A stretch of DNA of 7,966 bases. It comes from Bifidobacterium breve (GTDB lineage Bacteria > Actinomycetota > Thermoleophilia > Miltoncostaeales > Miltoncostaeaceae). The position numbers and the translations under genes are program-made. The DNA lies in the NCBI GenBank assembly GCA_945876305.1, contig CAMCOB010000057.1:1-7966 (forward strand). Direction: 5' to 3'. The notes below the pieces were generated by a model. The model was not told the origin of the DNA, searched no databases, and saw only the letters and a program-made list of their open reading frames with translations. Of this stretch, positions 5,909-7,966 are shown piece after piece; position 1 is the stretch's first letter; the number at the start of each line of letters is the position of its first letter.

Positions 5909-5927
5909 GGCCCGGCGGCGCTACGGC
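5901..5927. terminator. Possible bidirectional hairpin across convergent gene ends
   Basis: GCCG (5901-5904) pairs with CGGC (5924-5927), and TAG (5906-5908) pairs with CTA (5921-5923), with A5905 bulged. The paired TAG and CTA are the stop codons of the two converging genes. The 12-base interior can add a 3-bp GCC/GGC stem. No U-tract is present on either strand. With only 12 bp between the genes this is the one candidate for ending both transcripts. Confidence 0.38.
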
Positions 5928-6169
5928 TGGTCGCGGCGGTTGTGGCGGCGCATTAAGAAGAACGTGATGCCGGCACCAAGGAGCGCCGACAGCAGGATGA
6001 CCACGATGAGGCTGGTCTGGGTGTCGAACACCCACCAGGTCACATCGACCTCCTGCGAGTTGGCGATGATGAACCACACAAACAGCACCGCGGCCACAAT
6101 CGCCGCGATCATCCTCGGATTCGTGCCGCCGCCGTCCCGTGAGGGCGACCTTTGATCGTTGTTGCTCAT
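5921..6169 (-). CDS. Small LapA-domain (DUF1049-like) membrane protein
   Basis: This 82-residue inner-membrane protein is of uncertain function. A polar N-terminus (1-18) precedes a first membrane helix (about 20-37) ending in FIIANSQEVDV. A short WWVFDTQTS loop leads to a second helix (about 53-73, with a GAG in its middle), and the chain closes with RRHNRR. The 'helix-ANSQ.V...-helix-basic tail' layout is that of the lipopolysaccharide assembly protein A domain family, whose actinobacterial members occur in organisms without LPS, so the family name should not be taken as a function. The start ATG (6167-6169) overlaps the meaB stop as ATGA and has GAGGGAG about 5 bases upstream. The gene ends 12 bp from the end of the converging plus-strand gene. 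It is likely the last gene of the hisC-meaB unit. Confidence 0.8.
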   Translation of the reverse strand: MSNNDQRSPSRDGGGTNPRMIAAIVAAVLFVWFIIANSQEVDVTWWVFDTQTSLIVVILLSALLGAGITFFLMRRHNRRDQP

Positions 6170-7119
6170 GCGTTCTCCCTCGGGCGGTCGTGGGCCGTCA
6201 TGGTGTCAGCGGCGGCGGACGGATCGAGCTCGCGGGCCACCACCCGCGTCACCAGTGAATCGAGGGCCGCGTCGTCGATTCGGGCATCCATTTCGCGGGC
6301 CATGCGCTCCATCGCGAGGGCGCGCAATCTGCGGCGCATGCCGTCGCGGCGGCGGTCGGCCAGCGCGTCGCCCTCAGCCAGCGCGGCTCGGTGCGATTCG
6401 ATGCCCTCCCACATTTCGGCAATACCATTGCCGTCAATCGCCTGGGTCATGAGCACCGGCGGTCGCCAATCATCTGATGGCACCAGCGACAGCGCTGTCT
6501 CGATCTCGCCGGCCAGGATGTCGGCGCCGGGACGGTCGGCCTTGTTGATGACGATGACGTCGGGGATCTCCATGACGCCGGCCTTGATTGCCTGAATCGC
6601 GTCGCCGCTTCCGGGGATGAGCACCAGCACCACGGTCTCGGCCAACGCCTGCACTTCGATCTCGTTCTGCCCGGATCCCACGGTTTCGATGATCACCACG
6701 TCGTATCCGGCGGCGTCGAGAATTTCGACGGCATCGCCAGTGGCCTCCGATAGGCCACCCAGGTGCCCCCGCGTGGCCATCGACCTGATGAACACGCCGT
6801 CGTCCAGAAAGTGATCTACCAGGCGGATGCGGTCACCCAGCACCGCGCCGTGGGTGAACGGGCTGGTGGGGTCAACGCTCACGATGGCCACCGTCATTCC
6901 GATATGGCGAAGGTGGCGTACAAGCGCGGCCGCAAGCGTGCTCTTGCCGGCGCCCGGCGATCCGGTAATTCCGATGCGCATCGCCCGGCCGGTGACCGGG
7001 TGCAGTGCCGCCATGACCGCACGGCCATCCGGCCCGAGTGACTCGGCCAGTGAGATAGCGCGGCCGATGGCACGGCGCGTGCCGGCGCGTACGCCCGCAA
7101 TGACCTCCTCGGGGTTCAC
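6166..7119 (-). CDS. meaB: MeaB/ArgK-type GTPase, methylmalonyl-CoA mutase chaperone
   Basis: This 317-residue G3E-family GTPase gates cofactor loading of adenosylcobalamin-dependent mutases and protects them from inactivation, as shown for MeaB of Methylobacterium and human MMAA. Visible motifs are Walker A GSPGAGKST (53-61), the family block DPTSPFTHGAVLGDRIRL (83-100), switch II/Walker B ETVGSGQNEIEV (145-156), GDAIQAIKAGVMEIPDV (172-188) and the guanine-specificity NKAD (192-195). Position 149 is Ser where ETVGVGQ is usual. The C-terminal helices (about 250-300) match the dimerisation arm of the family. The start is GTG (7117-7119), overlapping the upstream aminotransferase stop as GTGA, with GGAG 5 bases before it. 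Its likely client is the mutase whose B12 subunit is encoded at 3167-3571. ArgK, the older name, implies arginine transport and is not supported. Confidence 0.95.
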   Translation of the reverse strand: MNPEEVIAGVRAGTRRAIGRAISLAESLGPDGRAVMAALHPVTGRAMRIGITGSPGAGKSTLAAALVRHLRHIGMTVAIVSVDPTSPFTHGAVLGDRIRLVDHFLDDGVFIRSMATRGHLGGLSEATGDAVEILDAAGYDVVIIETVGSGQNEIEVQALAETVVLVLIPGSGDAIQAIKAGVMEIPDVIVINKADRPGADILAGEIETALSLVPSDDWRPPVLMTQAIDGNGIAEMWEGIESHRAALAEGDALADRRRDGMRRRLRALAMERMAREMDARIDDAALDSLVTRVVARELDPSAAADTMTAHDRPRENA

Positions 7120-7966
7120 GCGATCTCCGCCAGCGCCTCGGCCATGGCGGCCAGCAGGCGATCGGTCTGGTCGGGTGTGCCAACCGAAATGCGAAGTGCC
7201 CCGGGGGCGCCAAATGCCCCGGCCGGGCGCACGATCACGCCCCGGGCGGTAAGCGCGGCGTCCAGCGCCCGCGCGCGATCCACCCCAACCTCCATAAACA
7301 GAAAGTTGGCCTGCGACGGCAGGGGGTCAAGGCCCAGCGCCCGCAGTCCGGCGTCCATGCGGGCCCGTTCCGTGCGGGCCATCTCCATACGCGGCGGCAG
7401 ATGCTCGGCCGCATCGGCCAACGACGCCACCGCAGCGGCCTGGGCGAGTGCGTTTACGTCAAAGGCATTGCGCACAGGCGTGAGGGCCGAGATGAGATCC
7501 GGCGGGCCTGCCATCCATCCCACCCGCATTCCCGCCAGGCCATATGCCTTGCTGAAGGTGCGCATCACCACCACCGGGCGACCACCCCGCAGCATCGCCA
7601 CGCCATCATGTGCACCGGCGGGCAGGTACTCGAAGTAGGCCTCATCGAGCACCGGCAGCACATGTCCCGGCAGCACATCGAGGAACGCCGCCAGATCCCC
7701 GGCATCCACCACGCCGCCCGTGGGGTTGTTGGGGCTCACCACAACCGCCATCTTCGTGGCAGGTGTCACGGCAGCCAGCAGGGCATCGAGGTCGTACGCA
7801 CCATCGGCGCGCAACGGCGCAGGCACCCAGGTGGCCCCCTGCATCATCGTGCCCTGACGGTGCGAGATGAACGACGGCCAGCACATGGCCAACTCGTCAC
7901 CCGGGTCAAGCAGGGCCATGCACAGGATTTTGATGAGGCTGTCCACCCCATTGCCCACCGCGATCG
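7116..7966 (-). CDS. hisC: Histidinol-phosphate aminotransferase-like enzyme (5' end missing)
   Basis: This is a PLP-dependent fold-type I aminotransferase, most like HisC, which converts imidazole-acetol phosphate to histidinol phosphate. The frame runs off the right edge; 282 full codons plus stop are seen, so about 75-85 N-terminal residues of a normal 350-370 are missing. The first visible residues read IAVGNGVDSLIK, matching the HisC 'GNGSDE-I' block that holds the PLP phosphate, so the GTG at 7956-7958 is not the start. Counting from that GTG, the motifs are SPNNPTGG (75-82), VLDEAYFEY (103-111, Asp binding the PLP nitrogen), RTFSKAYGLAGMRVGW (133-148, Lys137 being the Schiff-base lysine) and LRISVGT (255-261, substrate-carboxylate Arg). 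It overlaps meaB by 4 bases. HisC-like sequences also include aromatic aminotransferases, and no other his gene is visible, so the exact substrate is open. Confidence 0.85.
   Translation of the reverse strand, partial: IAVGNGVDSLIKILCMALLDPGDELAMCWPSFISHRQGTMMQGATWVPAPLRADGAYDLDALLAAVTPATKMAVVVSPNNPTGGVVDAGDLAAFLDVLPGHVLPVLDEAYFEYLPAGAHDGVAMLRGGRPVVVMRTFSKAYGLAGMRVGWMAGPPDLISALTPVRNAFDVNALAQAAAVASLADAAEHLPPRMEMARTERARMDAGLRALGLDPLPSQANFLFMEVGVDRARALDAALTARGVIVRPAGAFGAPGALRISVGTPDQTDRLLAAMAEALAEIA

Noticed and set aside
7116..7958. Aminotransferase starting at GTG 7956-7958 as a complete short gene
   Set aside because: The frame continues to the window edge with IA before VGNGVDSLIK, inside the conserved PLP-phosphate block, so the true N-terminus lies outside the window.

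Overview
The window is a GC-rich (about two thirds by eye, not computed), tightly packed bacterial chromosome segment. It holds eleven protein genes and no RNA gene, insertion sequence, CRISPR array or phage gene that I can see. The base composition, frequent GTG starts, zinc-type ribosomal protein L31 directly ahead of prfA, the ArgK/MeaB-type GTPase and the separate small cobalamin-binding mutase subunit fit an actinobacterium-like organism. A deep-branching actinobacterial class is plausible, but I cannot place it more precisely from 8 kb.

Layout from left to right. On the minus strand, read leftward from about 3571, are a cobalamin-binding acyl-CoA mutase subunit (3167-3571), an enoyl-CoA hydratase one base later (2398-3165), a 176-bp gap with a structured leader, then etfB (1439-2221) and etfA (434-1408). 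A terminator-like hairpin follows, then rpmE (124-330) and the first codons of prfA (1-77). On the plus strand, diverging from the mutase subunit across about 180 bp, are the leucyl aminopeptidase pepA (3750-5219) and an overlapping membrane-anchored repeat protein of DUF4097 type (5216-5908). On the minus strand and converging on that pair is a chain joined by 4-base overlaps: hisC-like aminotransferase (runs off the right edge) > meaB > a small two-helix LapA-domain membrane protein (ends at 5921).

Functionally, most of the window serves acyl-CoA catabolism. The enoyl-CoA hydratase acts in beta-oxidation or amino-acid breakdown. EtfAB accepts electrons from acyl-CoA dehydrogenases. The B12 subunit belongs to methylmalonyl-CoA mutase or a close relative, and MeaB is the GTPase that loads and protects such mutases. 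The catalytic mutase subunit, the acyl-CoA dehydrogenases and the ETF:quinone oxidoreductase are not in the window. rpmE-prfA is translation housekeeping.

I did not find a convincing undescribed system. The observations most worth a second look are structural: hairpins at rpmE/prfA, after etfA and at the convergent gene ends, overlapping alternative hairpins in the etfBA leader, a dyad element in the divergent promoter region, and the tight coupling of two unstudied-looking membrane proteins to pepA and to meaB.
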